Assembly (NCBI RefSeq): GCF_017183135.1
Contig: NZ_JADDXW010000004.1
Coordinates: 236,074 to 300,073 of the forward strand
Direction: 5' to 3'
Source of the DNA: Aurantimonas marina
GTDB lineage: Bacteria; Pseudomonadota; Alphaproteobacteria; Rhizobiales; Rhizobiaceae
Length of the DNA stretch: 64,000 nt
Part shown: positions 46,767-55,691 of the stretch, piece by piece
Numbering within the stretch: position 1 is the first letter of the stretch
Layout: each line of letters opens with the position of its first letter
The notes under the pieces: model-generated
The model's input: only the letters and a program-made list of their open reading frames with translations
Database searches by the model: none
Told to the model about the DNA's origin: nothing
Made by a program: the position numbers and the translations under genes

Positions 46767-47446
46767 GACGTGCCCTGCCCCGCATTCAGAGATTGGCAAA
46801 TTGCGTCAAACCGCGCCGCTTCCAGCCGATCGTCGACGATGCCGGCGATTTCCGCGGCGACCACACCCTCCGGACGGGTTCCATCGACGACGACGACGCG
46901 ATCCGGCTCCTCGGCGGCGATATCCAGGAAGGCCTGCCGTCGTCTTTCGTGCAGCGCCTCGTCCTCCTTCTCGAACCGGTCGGCCTTGTCGCCTTGTCGT
47001 CGCTCGCGGGCGCGCTCCGCACCGATGCCGGCGGGAACGTCGAGGATGATCGTCAAATCCGGATAAAGCCCCGCCGTCGCCGCCTGTTCGAGACGTTTCA
47101 TCAGGTGACGGTCGAGCGGGGAGTCGAGGAATTGATAGACGCGCGTGGAATCATGAAACCGATCGCACAGAACGACTTCGCCGCGCTCGAGCGCCGGTCG
47201 CACCACGGCCGCCACATGATCGGCTCGCGCCGCGGCGAACAGAATGGCCTCAACTTCTGGCCCGAGTTCCTCGGCCGCGCCAGACAGAATGACGTGCCGG
47301 ATCGCATCGGCGCCGGGCGAACCGCCGGGTTCGCGTGTGGTCACCACGATGCGGCCCTGGGCTTCCAGGTGGCGGGCAAGACGGGCGATCTGCGTCGTCT
47401 TGCCGCTGCCCTCGCCGCCTTCGAATGTGATGAAAAAACTGGTCAA
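46763..47446 (-). CDS. tmk: Thymidylate kinase
   Basis: A 227-residue kinase making dTDP from dTMP. P-loop FEGGEGSGKTTQIARL, DR(Y/F)H-type motif LCDRFHDSTRVYQ, and the lid region with ERRQGDKADRFEKEDEALH. The gene is 21 bases downstream of the DacC-like gene and coupled to holB. Confidence 0.95.
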   Translation of the reverse strand: MTSFFITFEGGEGSGKTTQIARLARHLEAQGRIVVTTREPGGSPGADAIRHVILSGAAEELGPEVEAILFAAARADHVAAVVRPALERGEVVLCDRFHDSTRVYQFLDSPLDRHLMKRLEQAATAGLYPDLTIILDVPAGIGAERARERRQGDKADRFEKEDEALHERRRQAFLDIAAEEPDRVVVVDGTRPEGVVAAEIAGIVDDRLEAARFDAICQSLNAGQGTS

Positions 47447-47467
47447 TGGGCGTCCGAATCTTTCAGA

Positions 47468-48664
47468 TCAAAAGGCGCGGAGCCAGCCGACGGCCAGTTC
47501 CTTGACCGCTCCCATCGCGCGGTCGGCAAAGTCCCCGGCGAAGACGGACGTGCCAGCATAAAGAGCCTGGGTCAGCACTATGTCCTCATCGACGCGGATT
47601 TCCAGCGAAGCAACCCTGTCGCCTTCCTCGATCGGCGCGATCAGCGGTCCATTGTAGCGGATTTGGGCCGAGACACGATCCGGCGCATCAACCGGAACCA
47701 TCAGCGTGACGGGTTGGCGGACGGCGAGCGGGACGCTGCCCGAACTGCCCCCGAAGACGTTTGCGGCGCCAATGCTCGCGCCGCTCTCGAACAGGGTGCG
47801 GGGCTCGAAGGCCTCCTCGGCCCAGGTCAGCAACCTTCGTGCCTCCTCGGCGCGCTCCTTGGAGGTCTCGAGGCCGCTCATAGCCAGCAAGGTCACCCGG
47901 CCGCCCTTCTGCGTCACACCGACGAGGGCATAACCCGACGCTTCCGTATAGCCGGTTCCCATGCCGTCGGCGCCGAGTTCCATCGCCAGAAGCGGATTGC
48001 GATTGCGCTGGAAAATCCCGTTCCATTCGAAGGCGGGCTCGGCATAGATCTTGTATAACTCGGGATATGTCGCCCGGATATGGCGCGCCAAAGTCAGTAG
48101 GTCGCGCACCGTGACCTCTTGGCCGTCAGCCGGAAGCCCGGTCGGATTGACGAAACGCGAGGCGGTCATTCCCAATTCGCGGGCGCGCTCGTTCATCCTC
48201 TGCGCAAAGGCCTCCTCGGACCCCTCCATCCCCTCCGCAATGGCGATTGCCGCGTCGTTCGCCGACTGGACGATGGTGCCGCGGATCAACGCCTCGACCG
48301 GAACGCGGGAGTTCAGCTTGGCAAACATGGTGGAAGACCCCGACGGGGCGCCGCCGGTGCGCCAGGCGTGTTCGCTGATCGGAAACTCCGTATCCAGGCG
48401 CAACTCGCCGGCACGCAATGCCGCGAACACGATCTCCATCGTCATCATCTTGGCGAGGGATGCGGGGGGAAACGGCGCGTCGGGATCTTTCTGGAACAGC
48501 ACCGTCTCCGTTTCGCCGTCGACCAGGAGCGCCTGCTTTGCCGCCGTTTCGATCCGCGATTCCGCCGCCGGTTCCTGCGAAAATGCCGGATTCGATGCGA
48601 CCGTCGCCGCCAGAATACATGCGGCGAACAGAATTCGCGTCTTGAGGAAACCTGATCGAATCAT
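47468..48664 (-). CDS. D-alanyl-D-alanine carboxypeptidase-like protein (PBP5/6 family) with altered KTG motif
   Basis: A 398-residue low-molecular-weight PBP with signal peptide (ILFAACILAATVASNPAFSQ). The Ser69-x-x-Lys72 motif is in PPASLAKMMTMEIV and the SxN motif is Ser134-Ala-Asn136. The third motif, normally KTG, reads Gly236-Thr-Gly in GADGMGTGYTEASGYALVG, so the usual Lys is missing. A C-terminal beta domain and an amphipathic end (GAVKELAVGWLRAF) fit membrane attachment. If active it trims pentapeptides; the motif change leaves this in doubt. An ATG three codons upstream (48673) is an alternative start. Confidence 0.88.
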   Translation of the reverse strand: MIRSGFLKTRILFAACILAATVASNPAFSQEPAAESRIETAAKQALLVDGETETVLFQKDPDAPFPPASLAKMMTMEIVFAALRAGELRLDTEFPISEHAWRTGGAPSGSSTMFAKLNSRVPVEALIRGTIVQSANDAAIAIAEGMEGSEEAFAQRMNERARELGMTASRFVNPTGLPADGQEVTVRDLLTLARHIRATYPELYKIYAEPAFEWNGIFQRNRNPLLAMELGADGMGTGYTEASGYALVGVTQKGGRVTLLAMSGLETSKERAEEARRLLTWAEEAFEPRTLFESGASIGAANVFGGSSGSVPLAVRQPVTLMVPVDAPDRVSAQIRYNGPLIAPIEEGDRVASLEIRVDEDIVLTQALYAGTSVFAGDFADRAMGAVKELAVGWLRAF

Positions 48665-48788
48665 GGACACCATCTTCCCCAGAGGCCGTCGCGAACGCGC
48701 CCCGACGCCGCGCTCGACCCCAAACTAGGCTATCGGGTGTTTCGATCGCAAGAATTCGCGCCGGATGGCCAGTGGATGCCGGCCGCGA

Positions 48789-49895
48789 TCAGTTCCGAAC
48801 GACGAAGGCCTCGTCGGCGCCGGCTTGCCAGAGCTGCCGAAGGACGGTGTCGGTGTCCTGCCCGGGTGCGACCACAAGGCTCATCGAAACCAGGTCGGTT
48901 TCAGGCACCGTCTCTTCGCTCAAACGGCCGTGTGCACGGCCGAGGCGACGAAACCGCTCCACAAGGGGGCCATCCACGACACCGATCACGATGCGCTCGG
49001 ACGTGTCGGCTATTCCCTCCATCGCCATTGCGGCGCCCGCCGCCGCCGGCGACGACGCATAGGACGACGTGAAGGCCGGAGACGTCGGGATCGGCACGGA
49101 CTGGCCGAGATAAGGCGCTGGGCCGGGCTGTTCCTCGGCCATCTGGTCGAGCGGGCGCACGCCGGCCAGCTGTTGGTGTTCCGCGCCGAAGGCTACATCC
49201 ACGGGGCGGTACAAGGCCGAGCGCGGCTGTTCGGCCGCAGCCACCATGACGGCCTCGGCACCCCATCCGCCGCCGCGCTCGAAGCTGGCCATCAGCATCT
49301 GGGTGTCATCGCCTTCGAGCGGCGCCCGGCCGACATATTCGACCTTGACCTTGGCCGTGCCGGCGGTCTTGAAGTCGAGGAGGTCGGCGGCCTGCGACGA
49401 GACGTCGATTTCCCTGCCGTGGGCGTAGGGTCCGCGATCGTTGACCCGCACCATCACGCGGTTGCCGTTCTCCAAATTGGTGACCATCGCATAGGACGGC
49501 AGCGGAAAGGTCTTGTGGGCGGCCGACAGGCCATACATGTCGTAGACTTCGCCATTGGCGGTCAGGCGCCCGTGGAAATTCGGCCCGTACCAGGAGGAGA
49601 CGCCGGTATTCACATAACCCGGCTCATCCTTTGGATAGTACCACTTTCCGCGCACCTTGTAGGGTTTGCCGACTTGGGAGCGGCCACCACCCTTGCGGAT
49701 ATTTTTCGAGGTCGTCACCCGCGGACTGGCTGGAACGCCGAAGGTCTTGGAGTCGAACTTCACGGACGTGCTGATGTCGGCCATCTCCTGGACCGGCGAT
49801 CGCGCGCCCTGGCAGCCCGACACCAGAAGTCCGACCGAGACGACCATACCCGTCAGGATCGTGCTTCGTTTCATATCCGCAATGGCATAGCTCAT
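48789..49895 (-). CDS. rlpA: Septal-ring lytic transglycosylase RlpA (lipoprotein with SPOR domain)
   Basis: A 368-residue RlpA. The start at 49895 (MSYAIADMKRSTILTG) has a strong AGAGGGGG box; the lipobox LVSGC places the lipidated Cys at residue 28. The double-psi-beta-barrel RlpA domain follows (VSSWYGPNFHGRLTANGEVYDMYGLSAAHKTFPLPS, RVNDRGPYAHGREIDVSSQAADLL), and a SPOR-like region forms the C-terminus (VSMSLVVAPGQDTDTVLRQL), which binds denuded septal glycan. It is the first gene of a minus-strand series towards the DacC-like gene. Confidence 0.93.
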   Translation of the reverse strand: MSYAIADMKRSTILTGMVVSVGLLVSGCQGARSPVQEMADISTSVKFDSKTFGVPASPRVTTSKNIRKGGGRSQVGKPYKVRGKWYYPKDEPGYVNTGVSSWYGPNFHGRLTANGEVYDMYGLSAAHKTFPLPSYAMVTNLENGNRVMVRVNDRGPYAHGREIDVSSQAADLLDFKTAGTAKVKVEYVGRAPLEGDDTQMLMASFERGGGWGAEAVMVAAAEQPRSALYRPVDVAFGAEHQQLAGVRPLDQMAEEQPGPAPYLGQSVPIPTSPAFTSSYASSPAAAGAAMAMEGIADTSERIVIGVVDGPLVERFRRLGRAHGRLSEETVPETDLVSMSLVVAPGQDTDTVLRQLWQAGADEAFVVRN

Positions 49896-50444
49896 GCGGC
49901 ACCCCCTCTTCCATGCAACTATCAACGCAGGTGCGAACAGGCGCTCCCCAGCGCCGCGCACCCATGCAGACAAAGACTTAACAACCGCCGAACGCGCGAA
50001 TCAACGCATTCTGGCCGAATGATCCTGGCATCGCCGCCATGCCGCGAACCTGACCTGCCGGTGCTGGGACGCCGAGCAACGGCAACGACGCCAGCAAGCT
50101 AACGGTGAATGGTCTGTGTCGTCGCCGTCCGCCCTTGTCATGAAGGGGGTAAGGCATTGTCCTCACAGTCGGAAACGCTATGCAACGCCCCGCATTTCCC
50201 AGTTGGGACGGATAAAACCGGCAACCCACCCCAGTCATCGCCTTACATTAGCCAAAATTCTGCCATGTTCCCGCCTTGGTCGGGGATTGGTCACGATTTA
50301 TTACAATCACCGCGCATATGCGTGGATCAACCAGCAAGACGGACGTCCAGCGGGCTGGCGCAGGTCGCCCCGCGCGAAGCGGGAGGCGTTCGTGCGCCGA
50401 GTCGCCTTGCCTCCCGCTGCCATCGCCATTAAGCGGGCGGAGCG
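49896..50444. other. 549-base intergenic region before tRNA-Ser(UGA)
   Basis: No credible gene. It must contain the rlpA promoter and the tRNA promoter. An AT-rich patch at 50287-50309 includes TACAAT, a -10-like hexamer without a convincing -35 partner, and a short GCGCATATGCG palindrome follows. Confidence 0.6.
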
Positions 50445-50534
50445 GGATGGGTGGCCGAGCGGTTGAAGGCACCGGTCTTGAAAACCGGCAGACGGGAAAC
50501 CGTCTCGTGGGTTCGAATCCCACCCCATCCGCCA
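50445..50534 (+). tRNA. tRNA-Ser(UGA)
   Basis: A complete 87-base serine tRNA plus encoded CCA. Acceptor arms are GGATGGG and CCCATCC with discriminator G; the anticodon stem CCGGT/ACCGG holds the loop CTTGAAA (anticodon TGA); the long variable arm AGACGG-GAAA-CCGTCT is the serine hallmark; the T-arm is GTGGG-TTCGAAT-CCCAC. Its 3' end is the left boundary of the accessory segment. Confidence 0.97.
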
Positions 50535-50575
50535 TTTGCCTCCGCGAAAGCGTTCTCCCGATCTGGCTTCGGCCG
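50529..50575 (+). repeat. Left copy of direct repeat (att-like) at the tRNA 3' end
   Basis: The last four tRNA bases (TCCG) plus CCA, one mismatched base, then 40 bases (50536-50575, starting TTGCCTCCGCGAAAGC and ending CTTCGGCCG) reappear in the same orientation at 55645-55691. The sequence has a CGC-GAAA-GCG mini-hairpin and a CCGA...TCGG stem. A tRNA 3' end duplicated at the far side of a foreign segment is the standard mark of a site-specific integration. Confidence 0.85.
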
Positions 50576-50576
50576 G

Positions 50577-51034
50577 ATTTTTCCGTTTTCCTGCCGGAAA
50601 CGCTGAAAGCTGGCGGCGACGCGGTTGTCGAGGGGCCCTATGGCCGATTTACCTTTGACGATGCGCGTGACCGCCAGATCTGGATGGGCGGCGGCATCGG
50701 CGTGACACCCTTCGTTGCCCGCATCAAGCAGCTGGCCAAGACACCGGGCAAAGAGGCCGTCAGCCTGATTCACAGCACCAGGGCGTTGTCCGAGGAGGCG
50801 ATGGAACTGCTCCGGGCCGATGCGACCGCCGCAGGTATCGATTTGCATGTCCTGTTGGACGACAAGGACGGGTATCTAACCGGGGACCGGCTCAGGGACA
50901 TGATTCCCGACTGGAAATCGGCATCTGTCTGGTTCTGCGGTCCCGCCGGTTTCGGCCAGGCGCTGCGCGCCGATCTGGTGGAAAACGGGTTGGTACCTGG
51001 TGAATTCCATCAGGAATTGTTCAACATCCGCTGA
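50577..51034 (+). pseudogene. N-terminally truncated ferric-reductase-like flavoprotein
   Basis: About 150 codons without a proper start. The reading frame begins right at the end of the left repeat in the middle of an FAD-binding domain (FLPETLKAGGDAVVEGPYGRF) and continues through the NAD(P)H-binding part (WMGGGIGVTPFVARIKQL) to the regular C-terminus (FCGPAGFGQALRADLV, FHQELFNIR). The membrane heme domain and most of the FAD domain are missing, so it cannot work as a complete reductase. In its donor it probably headed an operon with the RND genes that follow. The cut coincides with the repeat, which points to deletion or recombination at that site. Confidence 0.8.
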
Positions 51035-51154
51035 AAGAAGGCCTTTCAGGGCTGCAAACGCTGTTCAACCACAGGAGGCGCGCTAAGCTGGCGCGTCTTC
51101 AACCCGATTTCCGCAGGTTCGGCGTGGGTCAACTCATATACGGGATCGCGGCCG

Positions 51155-52495
51155 ATGAACTTCAAGCCTCTGCTGCTTCTACCGCCCCTCGTGCTTGGCA
51201 TTGCCGGGTTCATGTGGATGACCAGCGGCGACCACCAGCCCCCGCAGACCCGCGAGGCGACGCGGCTGGCCGTGCGGGTGATGACCGTCACGCCGGAACC
51301 TATGGTGGTGACGGCGACGGGCTATGGCCGGGTCGAGGCAGAGCGTAGCTGGACAGCCGTGGCTCAGGTCGACGGGCGGGTCGTGGACATGGCCCCCGGT
51401 CTGGCCGTGGGCACGCTGGTCGAAAAAGACGCTCTGCTGGTGCAGATCGACACGACCGATTTCGAACTCGCAATCCAGAAAAGTAAGGCCAACATCGCAG
51501 CGGCAGAGGCCACGCTGGCCGAGCTGGACCGGCAGGAAGCCAACTCTCGCCGGCTTCTGGAAGTGGAAGAACGCATCCGTGACGTGACGCAGGCCGAATA
51601 TGACCGGATCAACAACCTGGTCGAACGCGGGACAAGCACGGCCGCGGCGCTCGATACCGTACAGAAATCGCTGCTGGCGCAGGAAAATGCCGTCATCAAC
51701 CTGACCAACACGCTGGAGCTTTTCCCGGCGCAGCGCGCCTCTGCCGAGGCGACGCTGGCGGTGCGGCAGGCCGAACTGGCCGAGGCCGAACGCGGGCTGG
51801 AAAACACCACGATGACCGCGCCCTTCCGCGGGCGCGTGTCCGAGGCGGCTGTCGAACAGGGACAATTCGTGCGAACCGGCGAACAGCTTCTGACGCTGGA
51901 TGCGATTGACGCGGTCGAAGTTGTGGGATCGTTCCAGCCACAGGCATTTTCCTCGGTCATCCAGACCGCCCCGGGCCAGACCATCCAGCAGACCAGCCAG
52001 ATCGACACTACGAAGGTCGTCAATTACCTCAAGGTCGCCGGCGTTACAGCCTATGTGCGCCTTGAGGTGGCCGATTTCGACGCACGCTATCCGGCGGAGC
52101 TGGTCCGGTTCCGCGGCACCATCGACGACGAGACCGGCACCATCGGCATGGCCGTCCGCGTCCGCGATCCGCTGATGGCAGACGGAGCGACGCAGCGTCC
52201 GCCGCTCAGCGTCGGCGGCTTTGTATCTGTGGTGTTGGAAACACCCGCGCCCGGGGGCACCATCGCCATTCCGCGCACCGCCCTGCATCAGGACGACAGC
52301 GGCGCGCCCTTCGTCTATCTCGCCGATGCCGAGGACCGGCTGGCCATCGCGCCGGTGGTGCTTGGCCCGGTGGCGGGTGACCGGATATTCGTCCGTAGCG
52401 GGCTGGCCGATGCCGACCGCCTTGTCCTCTCCGCCCCGCGCCCGCCGATCGAGGGCATGCCGCTGACGCCGGTTGCCGAAGGCGCCGCGCAATGA
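51155..52495 (+). CDS. RND efflux periplasmic adaptor (membrane fusion protein)
   Basis: A 446-residue HlyD/AcrA-type adaptor. An N-terminal membrane or signal segment (LLLLPPLVLGIAGFMWM) is followed by a lipoyl half-motif (VAQVDGRVVDMAPGLAVGTLVEKDALLVQID), a long coiled-coil hairpin (about residues 105-215), the second lipoyl half (TMTAPFRGRVSEAAVEQGQFVRTG) and beta-barrel/MP domains. It would link the RND pump to an outer-membrane channel; no such channel gene is next to it. It overlaps the permease by ATGA. Confidence 0.93.
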   Translation: MNFKPLLLLPPLVLGIAGFMWMTSGDHQPPQTREATRLAVRVMTVTPEPMVVTATGYGRVEAERSWTAVAQVDGRVVDMAPGLAVGTLVEKDALLVQIDTTDFELAIQKSKANIAAAEATLAELDRQEANSRRLLEVEERIRDVTQAEYDRINNLVERGTSTAAALDTVQKSLLAQENAVINLTNTLELFPAQRASAEATLAVRQAELAEAERGLENTTMTAPFRGRVSEAAVEQGQFVRTGEQLLTLDAIDAVEVVGSFQPQAFSSVIQTAPGQTIQQTSQIDTTKVVNYLKVAGVTAYVRLEVADFDARYPAELVRFRGTIDDETGTIGMAVRVRDPLMADGATQRPPLSVGGFVSVVLETPAPGGTIAIPRTALHQDDSGAPFVYLADAEDRLAIAPVVLGPVAGDRIFVRSGLADADRLVLSAPRPPIEGMPLTPVAEGAAQ

Positions 52496-55400
52496 TCGGC
52501 TATTTCGTGCGCCACCCGGTGGCGGCCAACCTGCTGATGGCGCTGATCTGCGTTCTCGGCGTCGCGGTGATCGCCAACATCGAACGCGAGACCTTCCCGG
52601 AATTCACCTCCGACAGCGTCGCAGTGTCCGTGGCCTATCCCGGCGCTTCTGCATTGGACGTGGACGAAGAGATCTGCGGTCCGCTGGAAAACGCGCTCAG
52701 CGGGTTGACGGGGCTCGATGATTTCGAATGCCTCTCCATCGACGGGCGCGCCGCTGCCACGGCGGAGCTGGAAGAGGGCGGCGACATCATCCAATTCTTC
52801 AACGATGTCTTTTCCGCCGCCTCCGGCATCAACGATTTCCCCGCCGCCGCCGAAACCCCGGTGGTCGAGATCGCCTCGCGTGATGACCTGGTGGCAATGA
52901 TCGCCATCTCCGGGATCACCGGCAAAGAAGGGCTGATCGGATATGCCGACGAATTGTCGGACAGGCTTCTGGCACTTTCAGGCGTGGCCGACGCCACCGT
53001 TTCGGGCATCACCGACCGCGAATTGCAGGTGACATTCGACCAGCAGGCGCTGCGCAGCTTCGGCCTCTCCAGCGGCGATCTCGTTAGCGCCATCGAGGCC
53101 CGCAGCCTGCGCCAGCCGCTGGGCAGCGCCGAGTTGAGCGAAACCAGTCTCGTGCTGCGCTATGTCGGCGCCAGCCGCACGATTGCCGATCTCGAAGACC
53201 TGATCGTGATCGAAAACGCCGATGGCGGGCTGGTGCGGCTGGCCGATCTGGCCACGATCACGCTGGTCGACAGCGACGAGAACCAGCAGAGCTTCATCGA
53301 CGGCACCCAGACCGCGATCATCGCCATCTCCAAATCCGCCGACGAGGACAGCATCCGCGTCTTCGAGCGGGTCGATGCGGTTCTGCAAGACGAGCGCGGC
53401 AAATGGCCCGATCCGTTCGAGATCACAATCATCAACAACATGACCGAATTGATCGAGGAGCGTCTGAACCTGATCCTCGGCAATATCGCCATGGGCCTGG
53501 TGCTGGTCTTCGCCACCATGTGGCTGTTCTTTTCCCTGCGCGAGGCGCTGTGGATTTCCGCCGCTTTGCCGGTGTCGTTCCTCGGCGGGCTTTTTGTGAT
53601 GAGCGTGCTGGGCATCACCATCAACATGATCACCCTGATCGCGCTTCTGATGGCGGTCGGGCTGATCATGGATGACAGCATCGTCATCGCCGAGAACATC
53701 GACAAATGGCGCCGCAAGGCCCCGCCTCTCGAAGCCGCGGCGCGCGGCACGATGGAGGTCATGCCGGGGGTGCTGTCGTCCTTCCTGACAACCGCCTGCG
53801 TATTCGGCCCGCTGATGTTCCTCTCCGGCGAAATGGGCCAGATCCTGAAATTCATCCCGATGGTGCTTTTGATCACGTTGTCGCTGTCTCTGGTCGAAGG
53901 CTTCCTCTTGCTGCCCAACCACCTCGGCCACGTCGCCGCCGCCGATCCTGGCGCGCACGAACGCCGCCCGGCGGCGCGGGCGCTGGAATGGGTCAAGGAG
54001 CGCGCGGTCCTGCCTGTGGCAGGCGCGTTGGTGCGGCTGCGCTACCTGACCTTCGGGTCGGTGATCGCGGCGCTGATCCTGTCGATCGGGCTCATCGCCT
54101 CGGGCCAGATCAAGGTGATCGGCTTCCCGGCCACCGAAAGCGATACCATCGTCACCCGCGTCGCCCTGACCTCCGGCATCGCGCGCGAGCGCACGGTGGC
54201 CACGGTCGAACAACTCCTCGCCGGGCTGGAGACGGTGAACGAAGACCTGAGCCCTGGCACGACGGGCGGCAAGCCGCTGGTGGAGCGCGTGTTGGTGCAA
54301 TATGCGGTCAACGCCGATGTCACCGACAATGGCGCGCATACCGCGACAATCACGGTTGATCTTTTGGAAAGCTCGGCCCGCAATGTTCTGGCAGACGATG
54401 TGCTGGAGGCCTGGCGCGTCGCCGCCGGGCCGCTGCCCGACATCGTGCAGATCAGCTATTCGCAGGCGGAAACCGGACCGGGCGGCCTCGATCTCGATGT
54501 CGAATTGCAGGGCCGCGACCTTGCGCAGCTTGAGGAGGCCGCGGGGGTTCTCCTGACCTCGCTTCTGGCGCGCGACGACGTAACCGAAGCCTTTCAGGAT
54601 CTCTACGGCGGCCGCGACGAAGTGCAAATCCGGCTCAATGAGTTCGGATTCTCGGTCGGGCTGACACCGCAATCGCTGTCGGCGCAACTGCGTGACGCTT
54701 TCGAAGGCTCCGAGACCGACGGTTTCCGCTTCGGCGCCAGCGACCGCACGGTCCGGGTGCAACTGGCCGATACCGTGGCCAGCCTCACCGAACTCGAACG
54801 TTTTCCCATCGCGCTGTCCGGTGGTAGCCAGACTAGCCTGTCGACGGTCGCCGACCTCACCGCCTCGGCCAGCTATCCCAGCGTGACGCGCAAGAACGGT
54901 ATGGCCGTCGCCCGCATCCGGGGCAAGATCGACCGGGGCGCCACCACCTCGACGGCGATTTCCAATGTCGTTCTGACCGAGCTTGCCCCGGCACTCGAAG
55001 CGCAATTCCCCGGCGTCGAAATCCGCATCGGCGGCGCGACCGAGGAACAGCAGCAATCGCAATCCTCGATGATGATGGCGCTGCTTCTGGGGCTGGTCGG
55101 GGTCTACATGGTGTTGGCCTTCCAGTTCCGCTCCTACTCGCTGCCGCTGGTGGTCATGCTGTCGATCCCGTTTGCACTGATCGGCACGATCCTCGGGCAC
55201 TGGGGGCTCGGTATGGACATCTCGATGCCCAGCCTGATCGGCTTCGCCTCGCTGGCCGGGATCGTGGTCAACAACTCGATCCTGTTCCTGACCTTTTTCC
55301 AGACGCACCTGGTGGGAGACGACTACGTCGCCGCCTCGCTCAATGCCGTGCGTGACAGGTTCCGACCGATCCTGTTGTCGACCTCGACCACCTTCATGGG

Positions 55401-55605
55401 GCTGATCCCGATCATCCTCGACAACAGCCCGCAGGTGCAGACGCTGGTGCCGCTGGTGGTCTCCGTCGCCTTCGGGCTGGTCGCCGCGATGGTTCTGGTG
55501 GTGCTGGTCTTCCCGTCCGTGCTGTCGATCTATTTCGACATGGTCAGCGTGCGGAAGTGGATCGCGCGGTTTGAGAGCGGGGGATCGCCTGTTAAATATC
55601 AATGA
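52492..55605 (+). CDS. RND efflux permease, HAE-like
   Basis: A 1037-residue RND pump with the expected repeat architecture: TM1 (residues 10-28), a large periplasmic loop, TM2-7, a second loop and TM8-12. The proton-relay Asp394-Asp395 is in AVGLIMDDSIVIAENI; GLVLVFATMWLFFSLREALWIS and SYSLPLVVMLSIPFALIGTILGHW are typical membrane stretches. Substrate is not predictable. It ends 40 bases before the right repeat, so the pump pair is intact while the gene at the other end of the segment is cut. Confidence 0.94.
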   Translation: MIGYFVRHPVAANLLMALICVLGVAVIANIERETFPEFTSDSVAVSVAYPGASALDVDEEICGPLENALSGLTGLDDFECLSIDGRAAATAELEEGGDIIQFFNDVFSAASGINDFPAAAETPVVEIASRDDLVAMIAISGITGKEGLIGYADELSDRLLALSGVADATVSGITDRELQVTFDQQALRSFGLSSGDLVSAIEARSLRQPLGSAELSETSLVLRYVGASRTIADLEDLIVIENADGGLVRLADLATITLVDSDENQQSFIDGTQTAIIAISKSADEDSIRVFERVDAVLQDERGKWPDPFEITIINNMTELIEERLNLILGNIAMGLVLVFATMWLFFSLREALWISAALPVSFLGGLFVMSVLGITINMITLIALLMAVGLIMDDSIVIAENIDKWRRKAPPLEAAARGTMEVMPGVLSSFLTTACVFGPLMFLSGEMGQILKFIPMVLLITLSLSLVEGFLLLPNHLGHVAAADPGAHERRPAARALEWVKERAVLPVAGALVRLRYLTFGSVIAALILSIGLIASGQIKVIGFPATESDTIVTRVALTSGIARERTVATVEQLLAGLETVNEDLSPGTTGGKPLVERVLVQYAVNADVTDNGAHTATITVDLLESSARNVLADDVLEAWRVAAGPLPDIVQISYSQAETGPGGLDLDVELQGRDLAQLEEAAGVLLTSLLARDDVTEAFQDLYGGRDEVQIRLNEFGFSVGLTPQSLSAQLRDAFEGSETDGFRFGASDRTVRVQLADTVASLTELERFPIALSGGSQTSLSTVADLTASASYPSVTRKNGMAVARIRGKIDRGATTSTAISNVVLTELAPALEAQFPGVEIRIGGATEEQQQSQSSMMMALLLGLVGVYMVLAFQFRSYSLPLVVMLSIPFALIGTILGHWGLGMDISMPSLIGFASLAGIVVNNSILFLTFFQTHLVGDDYVAASLNAVRDRFRPILLSTSTTFMGLIPIILDNSPQVQTLVPLVVSVAFGLVAAMVLVVLVFPSVLSIYFDMVSVRKWIARFESGGSPVKYQ

Positions 55606-55644
55606 GTTAGAGATAGAGAAGGTTCGACGCCAGTCCCGTCCCCT

Positions 55645-55691
55645 CCGCCACTTGCCTCCGCGAAAGCGTTCTCCCGATCTGGCTTCGGCCG
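55645..55691 (+). repeat. Right copy of direct repeat
   Basis: Matches 50529-50575 at all positions except one just after CCA; the 40-base core (55652-55691) is identical. The bases in front (GGTTCGACGCCAGTCCCGT, 55621-55639) resemble a damaged tRNA 3' end, with a TTCGA loop-like element upstream of CCCCTCCGCCA. Confidence 0.85.

Noticed and set aside
44484..47066. 860-codon open frame antisense to metG, holB and tmk
   Set aside because: Spans three well-conserved genes on the other strand with intergenic gaps, has no domain, and cannot be a single gene.
49978..50238. 86-codon minus-strand frame upstream of rlpA
   Set aside because: No ribosome-binding site or domain, composition unlike the neighbours; more likely promoter region.
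52978..55602. 874-codon frame antisense to the RND permease
   Set aside because: His/Arg/Gln-rich translation typical of antisense frames in GC-rich genes.
50529..55691. Composite transposon or integron as explanation of the direct repeats
   Set aside because: No transposase, no terminal inverted repeats, no attC-like hairpins; the repeat includes a tRNA 3' end instead.
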